From Paenibacillus sedimenti (GTDB lineage Bacteria; Bacillota; Bacilli; Paenibacillales; NBRC-103111): a DNA stretch of 64,000 bases. Under the pieces are notes generated by a model. That model ran no database searches. It was not told the origin of the DNA and saw nothing but the letters and a program-made list of their open reading frames with translations. Shown here in pieces: positions 42,706-52,003 of this stretch. The position numbers were made by a program, and so were the translations under genes. The DNA is taken from assembly GCF_014534655.1 (NCBI RefSeq), contig NZ_JACVVD010000012.1:113315-177314 (forward strand), in the 5' to 3' direction. Position 1 is the first letter of the stretch, and the number at the start of each line of letters is the position of its first letter.

Positions 42706-44052
42706 ATGAAGAAATATTTGGACATTCTTTCCGATATGGAGCTAAAAATCGACGAAGGGCAATTCATTTCGGGGCAGAAACTGCCTTCAATACGCAATGC
42801 CGCGAAGCAGTACGGATGTAGCGCCAATACGATTACAAGGGCATACACGGAATTGGAAAATCGCCACGTTATCTACTCGATTGCCCAAAGCGGCTATTAC
42901 GTGGTGGAGAAACCGGGGCACCGGTCGACCGTCGTGGAGAGTAAGATGATCGATTTCGCCTCCTCGTCGCCGGATCCAACTGTGTTTCCGTATTTGGATT
43001 TCCGGCACTGTTTAAACAAAGCATTGGATACATACAAATTCGACCTGTTCACCTGTGGAGATCCAAACGGTTTAGAGCCGCTTCGTCATACGCTCGCTTC
43101 CCATTTGGCCGGAGATCAAGTGTTTGCCAGAGCGGATCGGATTATCATAACGTCGGGAGTCAATCGGGCGCTCGAATTATTGGCGAAAATGCCGTTTCCG
43201 AACGGAAAATCGGTTATCCTGGTCGAACAGCCGAGCTATGATCTTTACTTGCGGTTTCTTGAGGCGGAAGGCGTATCTGTATGCGGAATCGCTCGAACGG
43301 CGGCTGGCATTGATTTACGGGAATTGGAGGAGAAATTCAAGCACGGCGGGATCAAGTTTTTCTATACCATGCCGAGGCACCACAGTCCGCTTGGAACCAC
43401 GTATAGCGCGGATGAGAGGAAAATAATAGCCCGTTTGGCGAGCAAATATGACGTATATATCGTTGAGGACGATTACATGGCGGATTTAAGTGAAGAACGG
43501 GGAGTTGATCCTATATATGCATATAACGGTACTTCGCACGTCGTTTATTTGAAAAGCTTCTCAAAACTCATTTTCCCGGGACTCCGGCTCGGAGCCGCCG
43601 TTCTGCCGGAAAAGTTGCTGGAGACGTTCCGCGAATACAAACGATATGCGGACACCTCGCTGCTTTCCCAGGCTGCGCTCGAGTTGTATATCAAAAACGG
43701 AATGTACGAGCGTCACAAACATAAAATACGCAGTCAATACGGAGAGCGCATTCGCGCTCTGAACGAGGCGGTGCGACGCCATAATGATGAAGGATTACTG
43801 GAAATACCAGGTGTCAACTACGGTGTATACGTACCGTTCAAGCTACCGCGAAAGGTCAATCTGGAACGGCTTGTCATAAGACTTGCGGAGAAGAAGATCA
43901 TGGTCGTCTCTGGCAAGCCGAGTTATTTATCGGATTATAGGGAGCGGGAAAAGTTTTTGCGGATTAGCATCTCGCGGGCGCGGATTGAGCAAATTGAGGA
44001 GGGAGTGGAGACGATCAATGAGGAAATTAAGCGGGAAGTCAAGTACCTATAA
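42706..44052 (+). CDS. MocR-type GntR/aminotransferase regulator
   Basis: 448 residues. GntR winged helix at residues 10-70 (GQKLPSIRNAAKQYGCSANT) joined to an aminotransferase-like domain with the PLP lysine in YLKSFSKLIFPGLRLG near residue 283. MocR proteins use pyridoxal phosphate as ligand and control nearby genes, here the divergent nitroreductase. AAGGTGAGGGAGTGG precedes the ATG. Confidence 0.9.
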   Translation: MKKYLDILSDMELKIDEGQFISGQKLPSIRNAAKQYGCSANTITRAYTELENRHVIYSIAQSGYYVVEKPGHRSTVVESKMIDFASSSPDPTVFPYLDFRHCLNKALDTYKFDLFTCGDPNGLEPLRHTLASHLAGDQVFARADRIIITSGVNRALELLAKMPFPNGKSVILVEQPSYDLYLRFLEAEGVSVCGIARTAAGIDLRELEEKFKHGGIKFFYTMPRHHSPLGTTYSADERKIIARLASKYDVYIVEDDYMADLSEERGVDPIYAYNGTSHVVYLKSFSKLIFPGLRLGAAVLPEKLLETFREYKRYADTSLLSQAALELYIKNGMYERHKHKIRSQYGERIRALNEAVRRHNDEGLLEIPGVNYGVYVPFKLPRKVNLERLVIRLAEKKIMVVSGKPSYLSDYREREKFLRISISRARIEQIEEGVETINEEIKREVKYL

Positions 44053-44078
44053 ACTTTATTTGTATTTTTATTTTCATA

Positions 44079-44098
44079 AAGTTTTGAAGTAACAAATG
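44079..44098. repeat. Isolated copy of the 20-bp repeat
   Basis: AAAGTTTTGAAGTAACAAAT matches the tandem units at 13681-13756. Confidence 0.6.
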
Positions 44099-44219
44099 AA
44101 TTATCTGCCAGTGCCTACTCGTGTGAGAACAGAGAGCTGCTGTTTTAAGGTCAAGAAGAGAAATGCACCTGGGAGCCGTGCCGCCGAGAGGATGCCGTAA
44201 AGCCGGATCCATTCCTGTA

Positions 44220-44275
44220 CGCAAACGAGCTACAGCGAGAAAATATTGCAATTGAAGAAGTTCCATTTCGCACCC
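44220..44275 (-). pseudogene. LysR N-terminal fragment
   Basis: On the minus strand MELLQLQYFLAVARL is the standard first line of a LysR regulator; the expected EHMT-AA helix does not follow. The rest of 44053-44220 is not recognisable. Confidence 0.5.
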
Positions 44276-44379
44276 TCCATTCATTCCCTCAAGTCAATGA
44301 AATCATAACTTAAAATGCGTTGGAGTAAATACCCGATTTCAAGTACGATGACATCAAGACGCATTGGGGGGGACCAAAA

Positions 44380-45786
44380 ATGAAAGCTCACAGCAGGTGG
44401 TTGATGATTTCCGTTGGCCTTGGGATACTATTGAACCCACTAAATTCTTCGATGGTTTCTGTTGCTATTCCAAGGCTGCAAAATGTGTTCCAACTTGACT
44501 TTACAGTTGTTTCTTGGATTATTTTTTCTTTCTACATTGCGAGTGCTATCGCTCAACCTGTCATGGGAAAGGCAAGCGATTTATTCGGTCGCAGGAGGAT
44601 ATTTCTTACCGGACTTGTTGTAGCCTTCGTTTCATCATTATTAGCTCCACTATCACCAAACTTTGGGTGGCTCCTCGTGTTCCGCATTGTGCAATCCATC
44701 GGAACAAGCATGATGGTTGGGGTTGGAATGGCCATTGTGCGAATTCATATTACGGAGAAACAAGCGACTGCACTGTCTGTTTTGTCCATATTCCTATCCG
44801 GAGCAGCAGCAATTGGACCCTTTATTGGCGGAGTCCTGATTCACTGGTGGAGCTGGCCTGCTATCTTTTTCGTCAATATTCCGTTCGTGGTGGCGAGCTT
44901 TCTTTTAGCTTGGAGGAATATTCCTAAGGACGAACCGCCAACATCAGTTGCACGGGGCATGTCCTTTCGTAAATGGTTAGATTTGATTGATGCGCCAGGG
45001 ATCTTGCTCTTCACAGTAGGTCTGGTTGCTCTGCTCGTTGGATTACTCTCAGCAAAATCGTCTGGACATCTCTCATTAGGAAATGTCATTATCGGGCTGA
45101 TAGGTCTCGTTGCGCTGGGAGCTTTCGTACGACATGAGTTAAAAGTGACGTCACCCTTTATTCCTTTGCGCACATTCGCCAATTATCCTGCGATGACTTG
45201 GGTCAATGTCGAATTTATGCTCGTAAATATACTTTTTTACTCGCTCTTTTTCGGACTTCCATCCTACTTGCAAATGGTACGTCATGTCAGCGAGTTCCAG
45301 ACAGGGATTCTCATGCTAAGCTTAGGCTTATGCTCGTTAGTTACTTCTCCAATAGCAGGACGATGGATCGATAAATCAGGACCTCGATCAGCATTGCTCT
45401 TGTCCGCAATACTGATGACATTTGGGTCGGTGTGGCTCGCGACATTGAATCAAACTTCACCGGTTATCAGTGTGTGTTTGGCGTTGGCTGCATTCGGTAT
45501 TAGCAACGGGTTGAACAATGTCGGTATGCAAGCGGCCTTATTCAAAAGTTCTCCAAAAGAAATAATCGGTGTAGCATCCGGATTATTTAATACATCAAGA
45601 TACCTGGGAACCATTCTCTCTTCATTGTTGATAGGAATCGTAATGGGAGATAAGTTCAGCGCCGGGGGATTGCAAGTGCTTGGGATTATCCTCACGGTAA
45701 TTGCATTTTCCTTGGTATTCTTGAGTTGGCGGCGCCGGGAGTCAGGGCAATTGAAAGAGTCCGTAGGTTCACCAAGTTCAAATTAG
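44380..45786 (+). CDS. MFS multidrug-type transporter (DHA2/14-TM family)
   Basis: 468 residues, about 14 hydrophobic segments. Motif A is ASDLFGRRRIFL near residue 65, and FLSGAAAIGPFIGGVLIHWW is the antiporter motif C. Proton-driven drug exporter by family. Good AGGGGG-type site before ATG. No adjacent intact regulator; the LysR fragment upstream may be what is left of one. Confidence 0.9.
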   Translation: MKAHSRWLMISVGLGILLNPLNSSMVSVAIPRLQNVFQLDFTVVSWIIFSFYIASAIAQPVMGKASDLFGRRRIFLTGLVVAFVSSLLAPLSPNFGWLLVFRIVQSIGTSMMVGVGMAIVRIHITEKQATALSVLSIFLSGAAAIGPFIGGVLIHWWSWPAIFFVNIPFVVASFLLAWRNIPKDEPPTSVARGMSFRKWLDLIDAPGILLFTVGLVALLVGLLSAKSSGHLSLGNVIIGLIGLVALGAFVRHELKVTSPFIPLRTFANYPAMTWVNVEFMLVNILFYSLFFGLPSYLQMVRHVSEFQTGILMLSLGLCSLVTSPIAGRWIDKSGPRSALLLSAILMTFGSVWLATLNQTSPVISVCLALAAFGISNGLNNVGMQAALFKSSPKEIIGVASGLFNTSRYLGTILSSLLIGIVMGDKFSAGGLQVLGIILTVIAFSLVFLSWRRRESGQLKESVGSPSSN

Positions 45787-45884
45787 AAGGAGCATCGATA
45801 TCGGATCTTAATAGCTTTTCGAGTGGTTACAATATTTGCTCCATTGGCCGTTGAACTGCAAGGGCAAGCAACTAGCCAAAGGCT

Positions 45885-46080
45885 GACAGCTCGAAACAGA
45901 AGAGCTCGGTTACCTGATCGTTAAACCGGGTACGTCCGAGACAAGCATTCCTGGCGTATTCGCTTGCGGCGACGTGCAGGATCACAAATACCGTCAGGCG
46001 ATACCGCGGCGGGCAGCGGCTGAATGGCGGCGCTCGATTGCGAGAAATATCTTGAAGCACTGGAGAATGTTCATTTAATT
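45885..46080 (+). pseudogene. trxB: Thioredoxin reductase C-terminal remnant
   Basis: ELGYLIVKPGTSETSIPGVF and ACGDVQDHKYRQAI are the conserved FAD-binding end of TrxB. At about 45998-46000 the frame shifts (a base missing in the expected ATTACC), and the next frame reads AAGSG-stop-MAALDCEKYLEALE, with a TGA where TGC is expected. The N-terminal two thirds are absent. Confidence 0.8.
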
Positions 46081-46098
46081 GGGAGAGGAATGATTCAA

Positions 46099-46437
46099 AT
46101 GAATTGGATAGAAATCACGACGCTTGAAGAATGGAACGAAGTGTTGGAACGTTCCGCCGAGCGCGGACAAGTGGTGCTGAAGCATAGCACGACTTGCAAG
46201 GTTAGTTCCAACGCGCTGGAAGAATATAATCATTATTTGCAAGACAACCCGAATAGCGATGTCGATTATGTCCTCGTGAAGGTAGTCGAATCCCGCCAGG
46301 TATAGAACCAAATCGCCGAAGATCTTGGCGTCCAGCACGCATCACCGCAAATCATCTACGTCTTAAATAAAGAGAAGTACTGGGCCGCCTCGCATTGGTC
46401 GATCACGACCGAGCATATGGCGGCGGTGCTGAAATAA
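46099..46437 (+). pseudogene. ytxJ: Bacilliredoxin/YtxJ-like gene with in-frame stop
   Basis: 112 codons. WIEITTLEEWNEVLERSAER, then VVLKHSTTCKVSSNALEEYN matches YtxJ monothiol proteins, but the motif usually read CPVS is CKVS here. TAG at 46303-46305 interrupts the frame, after which IAEDLGVQHASPQIIYVLNK to VLK and TAA complete the family sequence. GGGAGAGG precedes ATG 46099. It follows directly on the trxB remnant, so a thiol-redox pair decayed together. Confidence 0.8.
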
Positions 46438-46449
46438 GCGCGGATTCGC

Positions 46450-46495
46450 CAAAAAAGCCACAGCCCGAGCAACATCGCTCGCTGCAGCTTTTTTA
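46450..46495 (+). terminator. Terminator
   Basis: AAAAAAGC with CAGCCCGAGC and GCTCGCTGCAGC with TTTTTT form a long hairpin after the ytxJ relic. Confidence 0.75.
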
Positions 46496-46496
46496 A

Positions 46497-46562
46497 TCAT
46501 AGCGTGATAAATTCCGCGCGGGTGATCGGTCCCTTGGGACGGAATGCGTGATATGGAACAAA
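46497..46562 (-). pseudogene. SLH-domain fragment
   Basis: On the minus strand VPYHAFRPKGPITRAEFITL then TGA matches the end of an S-layer homology domain (F-P-xx-ITRAEF). Only about 20 codons are left. Confidence 0.45.
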
Positions 46563-46641
46563 GGAATTATATGTAAATTGGATTCAACTTTTTTAACATA
46601 CTTCTCTATCCAAAAGCGAAGTAAAATTATTGGGATTATAC

Positions 46642-47400
46642 CTAGAAAACAATAACCTCTCCATCGTAAGGAACAAAGGCAGCATGCTCGAGGCCTCGCT
46701 CCATCAAAAAGGATTGGAGATGCCGGCGCTTGAATGTACAATGGCTGATTGCATCCATATGTACGGCAACGATTCTCGTGGTTGGAGATAAATGGGCAAT
46801 ACGGACAATATCTTCAGCAGTCATCGTGATAATGGTCCCTAACAACATCTGCGCGCGCGGCGTATTCAAAATCGCGATATCCGGTTGATATTCTCGGAAC
46901 ACCTCTTCAATGTCTGACGTATAAATGCAGTCCCCGACGATATAAATGGAACCATCCGCTGGTGTGCTTAATATAAATCCGGATACCGGGCCGAGCAGTT
47001 TGGCGGCTAGGCCTAGAGCATGCTGTCCTTTTACTCGTTTCATCTGAATGTCGCACCATTCATAAGAATCATGAATCGCATATACATGAAAGAAACCGGA
47101 CCTTTGTAAAAAGGCTTGATCCTCGGGCTGACAGAAAACAGGCATTCTCTTATTCAGAACGGAGAGGGCCTTCTTATCCAGATGGTCAAAATGTCGATGT
47201 GTAAGCAGGATAGCGTCCATGTTCTCGAAAAAGTGAAGCGGAACAGGCAGAGGGGTTAACGGATTTCTGCGAAGTGTACGAGTGAAAGGAACCGGCGGGA
47301 GCTCGCCGACATCACTTAACATAGGATCAATCAGTATTTTTTTGCCGTTTATTGTTAAAACCGATGTAGCGTTTCGAATGTGTTGAATCGAGATAGACAT
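46642..47400 (-). CDS. MBL-fold metallo-hydrolase
   Basis: 252 residues from the ATG at 47400, 6 nt after AAAGGAGG. Zinc motif LTHRHFDHLD (HxHxDH) near residue 72; further ligands plausible in VKGQHALG, VGDCIYTS and VAVHMDAISH. Resembles UlaG/YtkL-type metal-dependent hydrolases. Divergent from a TetR gene with shared operators. Confidence 0.88.
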   Translation of the reverse strand: MSISIQHIRNATSVLTINGKKILIDPMLSDVGELPPVPFTRTLRRNPLTPLPVPLHFFENMDAILLTHRHFDHLDKKALSVLNKRMPVFCQPEDQAFLQRSGFFHVYAIHDSYEWCDIQMKRVKGQHALGLAAKLLGPVSGFILSTPADGSIYIVGDCIYTSDIEEVFREYQPDIAILNTPRAQMLLGTIITMTAEDIVRIAHLSPTTRIVAVHMDAISHCTFKRRHLQSFLMERGLEHAAFVPYDGEVIVF

Positions 47401-47422
47401 AGAGATCCTCCTTTTCATTTTA

Positions 47423-47554
47423 GATACCGACCGGTCTGTTTTAATTTAGCGCAGTTCTGTATACAAGTCAAGCATATTTTTCCTTATAACCAGAATGACT
47501 CACATATCGATTGACCGTGACAAGTGATTATGTTATTTTAAGACCAATCGGTAC
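47423..47554. promoter_or_regulatory. Divergent region with two TetR operators
   Basis: TACCGACCGGTCTG (about 47424-47437) and AGACCAATCGGTAC (about 47542-47555) are the same motif, TACCGAYYGGTCT, in opposite directions, one near each gene start. Confidence 0.75.
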
Positions 47555-47575
47555 TTTTTGAGATGAGGGATAGAT

Positions 47576-48169
47576 ATGGGCAAAGGGCAAGTCACGAAGG
47601 AACATATTATACGACAGTCCGCGGGGTTATTTAATACGAAGGGGTATACAGGTACTTCTCTGTCGGAAATAATCGAGCGCTGCAATGTTCGTAAGGGAGG
47701 CATCTATAATCATTTCGAAAATAAAGACGAAATTGCGCTGGCTGCATTTGATTATATGTTCAAGCAATTAAAAGTCCTGTTGTCCAAGGCAGTGACTGAG
47801 CAGTCCGAACCGACAGAAAAAATGATGGCGATCTGCGAAGCTTATATCATGCTGGTAGAACAGGATGCATGCGAGGGCGGCTGCCCCATTATGAATACTG
47901 CTGTTGAGAACGACGATGGTCACCCGAAGTTAAAACAAAGAGCCCAACTTGCTATGAGTGATATCATGTCGGGTCTGGGGGAGATCATTAGGGAAGGCAT
48001 AAAGAGGCAGCAGTTTCGCAGCGATATTGATGTTGAAGAGGCGTGCAGTGTCGTAATCGCTCTTATCGAAGGTGGGGTTATGTTAAGCAAATTGTATAAT
48101 GACAATAAGTATATCCGGCATTGTACGAACCAAGTAAAGGAGTATATTCATGGAAGTATGAATGCCTAG
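47576..48169 (+). CDS. TetR family regulator
   Basis: 197 residues. Helix-turn-helix at residues 10-55 (GYTGTSLSEIIERCNVRKGG, YNHFENKDEIALAAFDYM), and a TetR_C domain with EGGCPIMNTAVENDD, a region with a conserved cysteine in related stress-responsive regulators. Likely represses itself and the MBL hydrolase via TACCGAYYGGTCT. Confidence 0.92.
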   Translation: MGKGQVTKEHIIRQSAGLFNTKGYTGTSLSEIIERCNVRKGGIYNHFENKDEIALAAFDYMFKQLKVLLSKAVTEQSEPTEKMMAICEAYIMLVEQDACEGGCPIMNTAVENDDGHPKLKQRAQLAMSDIMSGLGEIIREGIKRQQFRSDIDVEEACSVVIALIEGGVMLSKLYNDNKYIRHCTNQVKEYIHGSMNA

Positions 48170-48567
48170 AACGACATGAAAGTTTGCCAACAAGAGTTCC
48201 AACAATTAAGGAACTGCGAAAATCACTGGAGCACATATTAGGGGAAGGTTCATTTTCCTATTTTGAAGAGAGTGTTATTGAACATCATGATGGTTGGTCA
48301 TTCCGTTTCGATGCTTCTGGTTTCATTCGTTCACAGGAACTGTTAAATGGATCGTGGTGGGATGACTGGATCGCCTCATCATGTCCTCTGTTGCTGATGC
48401 AAGGTGAAAAAAGTCCAATATTAAGCTGGGAACATGCGCAAAAGATGGCGATGCGCAGAACAAATACAATGTTAAAACAGTTTCCAGGTTGTGGGCATAC
48501 GATACGAAACGGAGACCCATACGGTTATCAAGTTGCAATTAAGAGTTTTTTGAGCATCAACTTATAA
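48170..48567 (+). pseudogene. Alpha/beta hydrolase C-terminal fragment
   Basis: The frame from about 48170 reads LPTRVPTIKELRKSLEHILG, CPLLLMQGEKSPILSWEHAQ and FPGCGHTIRNGDPYGYQVAI, the acid- and His-containing end of an alpha/beta hydrolase. The nucleophile-elbow half is missing, and no start codon with a site is present at the break, which coincides with the end of the TetR gene. Confidence 0.7.
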
Positions 48568-48595
48568 CTGAAAGGTCATTCTATTGATAAGATTA

Positions 48596-48671
48596 TTACG
48601 ACGGGAATGATAGTGAGGAGCTGCATCAATGACAGCTCCTTTTTGGTGTTCATTGAAGTAACGGGCACTAG
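48596..48671 (+). repeat. E-type element, near-complete
   Basis: ACGACGGGAATGATAGTG, hairpin AGGAGCTG/CAGCTCCT with TTTT, and right end GAAGTAACGGGCACTAG. Confidence 0.75.
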
Positions 48672-48675
48672 ATTG

Positions 48676-49338
48676 TCAAGCAGGTAGCTGACCGGATACA
48701 TGATTACGCTCGAAGACAAGGCCTGCGCCATACCAAGCGAAATGCAAATAGTAGCAGGTCAGGAGGATTTTGATATACCATTCTGGAGCGAAGAACATGC
48801 CGAGCAGGGCTACGAATAGTACTAAGGTGGCGATTGCCGGGCGGCGCGACACGCCCTTCGCTGTGAATAGAGATATACCCATTAGCAGCGTACCTAGCAG
48901 CAGGGTCGGGCCGGAAATAGCCATGAAGAAATTGCCGGGCATTCCCATCTGCACCTTCATAACCATCTCAGATACTTCCTTCAGCTTCGCATCATTATCG
49001 ATGCCTTGGAAAACAACGGGATAATCGAACATCTGAAGTACCGCATGGCACGCATCGAAAAAGAAGGATACGAACATCAGTCCGAAGGCCAGCCATCCCC
49101 ACCATTTCAAACCGTTCACATCGCGCAGGAAAAGCGCAGGCAAAGCGACGAGCATCATCCCAATGCCGATGAATAGCCAAACATGCGACCAGACTGCCAA
49201 GGTAAGAAAATGAGGCAACTCCTGCAAACTTGCCGGCGTATCATCGAGATGCAGCATCATAACAACACCACCGATCAATGCGCTAATGATCATTAACACA
49301 CCGCTAAACCGAAAAAATCCTTGAGGAACATTTACCAT
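48676..49338 (-). CDS. Multi-pass membrane protein, hypothetical
   Basis: 220 residues, about six hydrophobic segments (first at residues 10-30). No family name comes to mind; residues such as SHVWLFIGIGMMLVALPALF resemble uncharacterised Bacillota membrane proteins. The stretch 49339-49540 has no gene. Confidence 0.7.
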   Translation of the reverse strand: MVNVPQGFFRFSGVLMIISALIGGVVMMLHLDDTPASLQELPHFLTLAVWSHVWLFIGIGMMLVALPALFLRDVNGLKWWGWLAFGLMFVSFFFDACHAVLQMFDYPVVFQGIDNDAKLKEVSEMVMKVQMGMPGNFFMAISGPTLLLGTLLMGISLFTAKGVSRRPAIATLVLFVALLGMFFAPEWYIKILLTCYYLHFAWYGAGLVFERNHVSGQLPA

Positions 49339-49545
49339 TTTTCAATCGCTCCTTTAATCCATGTGTATTCGGCTTGCGCCGGTATTCCTTAATCATAAAG
49401 GCAGCGTTTTCTTATCAACAAGGGTAGCGGTTCCTGGGTCACCCGGGAAATTGTGGGAATTGAAACGGGAATGAAGCCAGGAGATATCGGGAAAGATGCG
49501 GACAAGGGCATGTAGTCATCACCAATTGGAGCCGGTCTATAAATA

Positions 49546-49606
49546 GTGATTGACCAATCAATCACAACGTGTTATATTGGTTTCAAGTTAGTGATTGATT
49601 AATCAC
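49546..49606 (+). promoter_or_regulatory. Promoter with two GTGATT palindromes
   Basis: TTGACC (49550-49555) and TATATT (49573-49578), 17 bp apart. GTGATTGA-CCAA-TCAATCAC (49546-49565) covers the -35 box and GTGATT-GATT-AATCAC (49591-49606) follows the start site. Confidence 0.8.
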
Positions 49607-49631
49607 AAAAAACAAAATTGAGGTGATTCCT

Positions 49632-50615
49632 TTGGAAAAAGCGATTGTAGTAGGAGCAACGGGAGGAACGGGTGCATCTGTTGCGGAAGAGCTGGTCAAG
49701 CGAGGGATACGGACAGTGGCCTTCGGTCGATCTCGCCAGAAGCTGGAGCAACTTCGGGCGAGGCTGGGTCATCCGGAACATTTGACAATTGCCGTAGGTG
49801 ATGCTTTCTGCCCGGATAACATTGTCTCCGCTTCAGAAGGCGCGGACGTTTTGTTCCATTGCGCGAATGTGCCATATCACGAGATGGTAAGCAAGTTGAT
49901 TCCTCTTGGTGAATCGGTGATGGAGGCTGCTAACCGGCTGAGTTTAAAGGTAGTCGCAATCGACGGCATCTACCCCTATGGAAGAAGACAGATGGTTCGG
50001 GCGACTGAGGAGCATCCGAAGCAGCCGCATACGAGGAAGGGCAAGACCAGGCTCGCTTATGAGAAGATGCTGTTCGATGGGCGATGGAGCCGGGCAAAGG
50101 TCATGATCGTCCGCCTACCGGATTATTACGGCCCCACGGCGAACGAGGCTTCTTATCTGGGCTCTACGCTCGAAGCGATAGCGGCCGGCAAGTTGGCATT
50201 TTTCATCGGCAATATGCATGTCCCTCGGGAATTCGTATACTTGCCGGACGCGGCGTTCATGATCGCGGAACTCGCCGACAGGGATGATGCATATGGGCAG
50301 AACTGGCATATTCCGGGAGCTGGCTTGATCTCGGGCAGGGAGATCGTGCGAATAGCCCGGCAGGCAAGCGGAAGCACCAAATCGGTCATTCCGCTCGGAA
50401 GAATAGGGCTTTCTTTGCTCGGTATGGCCGTGCCGGTAATGAAGGAAGTAGTGGAGATGCTCTATTTGACCGAAGAGCCGCTTGTCTTGAGCGGGGACAA
50501 ATATGAGCGGTTGATCGGACCGGCAAGGACGACCGCCTTCGAGAAGGGAATCACGGTTACGGTTCGCGCGTTACAGAAAAGAAATGGATCTTTAATTACG
50601 GTCGGTAGTAAGTGA
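49632..50615 (+). CDS. NAD(P)-dependent epimerase/dehydratase-like protein
   Basis: 327 residues from TTG 49632, 7 nt after GAGGTG. Atypical SDR with AIVVGATGGTGASVAEELVK at the N-terminus and an NmrA/epimerase-like fold; catalytic YxxxK is not obvious (YEKM). Expression is likely controlled by the GTGATT palindromes on either side; their regulator is not encoded nearby. Confidence 0.8.
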   Translation: MEKAIVVGATGGTGASVAEELVKRGIRTVAFGRSRQKLEQLRARLGHPEHLTIAVGDAFCPDNIVSASEGADVLFHCANVPYHEMVSKLIPLGESVMEAANRLSLKVVAIDGIYPYGRRQMVRATEEHPKQPHTRKGKTRLAYEKMLFDGRWSRAKVMIVRLPDYYGPTANEASYLGSTLEAIAAGKLAFFIGNMHVPREFVYLPDAAFMIAELADRDDAYGQNWHIPGAGLISGREIVRIARQASGSTKSVIPLGRIGLSLLGMAVPVMKEVVEMLYLTEEPLVLSGDKYERLIGPARTTAFEKGITVTVRALQKRNGSLITVGSK

Positions 50616-50623
50616 TTAATCAC
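50612..50623 (+). promoter_or_regulatory. Operator GTGATTAATCAC
   Basis: Perfect 12-bp palindrome, same half sites as at 49546 and 49591, before the quinone reductase relic. Confidence 0.75.
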
Positions 50624-50647
50624 TAATTAATATGGAGGGGACAGAGA

Positions 50648-50905
50648 ATGAACCATTTAATCATCTAAACACCAAAAAAAACAGCTTTAATCACGCGATT
50701 TTGGACGCGGTGACGGAAAGCTGCCTACAAGAGAGGGATGGGGTTGTCGTTCGGGATTTATACGGCATCGGTTTCCAACCCGTGCTTATGGGGTTCAAAC
50801 CGGGTTACTGACTGGCAAGAAGGCGACACTCATCCATACGCAGAATAAGTCACAAGAAGAATATGAAGCAAGCGGTTTGGGGAATGCGCTGCATCTTACA
50901 AGCGC
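50648..50905 (+). pseudogene. NAD(P)H:quinone oxidoreductase (flavodoxin-like) relic
   Basis: ATG 50648 follows TGGAGGGG. Six codons (MNHLII) are followed by TAA, then KKNSFNHAILDAVTESCLQE and GVVVRDLYGIGFQPVL continue in frame; after an apparent internal deletion GKKATLIHTQNKSQEEYEAS resumes in another frame. The pieces fit a KefF/MdaB-type quinone reductase. Three lesions make it dead. Confidence 0.75.
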
Positions 50906-50927
50906 AGAAACACCCGATCCTTTTCTG

Positions 50928-51866
50928 CTAATCCATAATCATGTCAATGACTTGTTTCGCAAACGCAGCATAGGGTTCGATCAGATCAGGACTTCGATCG
51001 ATAGCCCACCTGAGGTTATCGAAAGCCCTTAATAGCAGCAAATGCCTCGTTTCAGAAAGGTCTTTTTCACTTATTCCGTACCCGTCCATAAACGCTTTGA
51101 ATTCCTCAACACTTGCGCTTTCTTCTAGTCCCAGGATTTGGTAATGCATCAATTGAGCAACAGTTGCATGCGGTACCACGCTTACTTCTGCATTCCAATC
51201 CAGCAATATAACTTGGTTTGCCTGATTGACAATCGTATTCTTTAAAGAGATATCTCCATGGTTTAAACCGAAGCGGAACGGTTCACTCTTCAAATTTTCA
51301 AACAGTTTTCTTACTCTCTGCGATTCCATCTGAGTGATTACTCCAAGCTCAATCAAGCGATCATGCTCAGTCAAACTATTGATATTATACTGCACATACC
51401 CTTGCCAACTGCCGTCTGATCCGGCATGAGAAGGTGACTGAAAATCACCATGGACTGGATCAATCAGATTCCCTCCATATCCCTTCACTTGAATCGAATG
51501 AATAAGCTTGGCATATTCGCCCAGTTTCCTCCAAACATCGGACTTGGGAACAGTACTGCCTAACCCGTTGTCTCCCTCAATAAAGGCTTGAATCATATAT
51601 GCGGTTTCATCAACTATACCAATGGACAACACCTCAGGTCCAGGAACGCCAACTGCCGCTGCTTGCTCGATACACCATTTTTCTTTGATAAAGCTTGGAA
51701 ATGTATCTTTATCGTTCATGCGGACAACAACTTTGCGACTCTCCGTCTCAACTACGCAAACCTGATTTGTGATACCTTTACCTATGATCTGATATGAAGT
51801 TTTTACTTGTTCCAGAAGAAGATCGCCTGCAATTCGTTCTGCTTGTATAACTACAAAGTCTTCCAT
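50928..51866 (-). CDS. Aminoglycoside phosphotransferase (APH) family protein
   Basis: 312 residues. Kinase-like fold with Brenner motif GLNHGDISLKNTIV (near residue 205) and metal-binding ILLDWNAE. APH-family proteins phosphorylate drugs or small metabolites; the exact substrate is open. AGGGGACT precedes the ATG. An E-type element on the minus strand lies upstream. Confidence 0.82.
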   Translation of the reverse strand: MEDFVVIQAERIAGDLLLEQVKTSYQIIGKGITNQVCVVETESRKVVVRMNDKDTFPSFIKEKWCIEQAAAVGVPGPEVLSIGIVDETAYMIQAFIEGDNGLGSTVPKSDVWRKLGEYAKLIHSIQVKGYGGNLIDPVHGDFQSPSHAGSDGSWQGYVQYNINSLTEHDRLIELGVITQMESQRVRKLFENLKSEPFRFGLNHGDISLKNTIVNQANQVILLDWNAEVSVVPHATVAQLMHYQILGLEESASVEEFKAFMDGYGISEKDLSETRHLLLLRAFDNLRWAIDRSPDLIEPYAAFAKQVIDMIMD

Positions 51867-51932
51867 AGTTAGTCCCCTTCAAGTGTCGTGCTTCGAACAG
51901 TTTACCACACACTTTTTGGAAAGTACGTTTAT

Positions 51933-51990
51933 AACTAAACTATACTGCCAGTTAGCGCAACGAGACTGCCGGTACATATCGGCAGCTACA
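51933..51990 (-). repeat. E-type element, minus orientation
   Basis: AACTAAACTATACTGCCAGT and TAGCGCAACG, then hairpin CTGCCG/CGGCAG. It lies between two minus-strand genes. Confidence 0.7.
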
Positions 51991-52003
51991 CTTTCTCTGG
52001 ATG

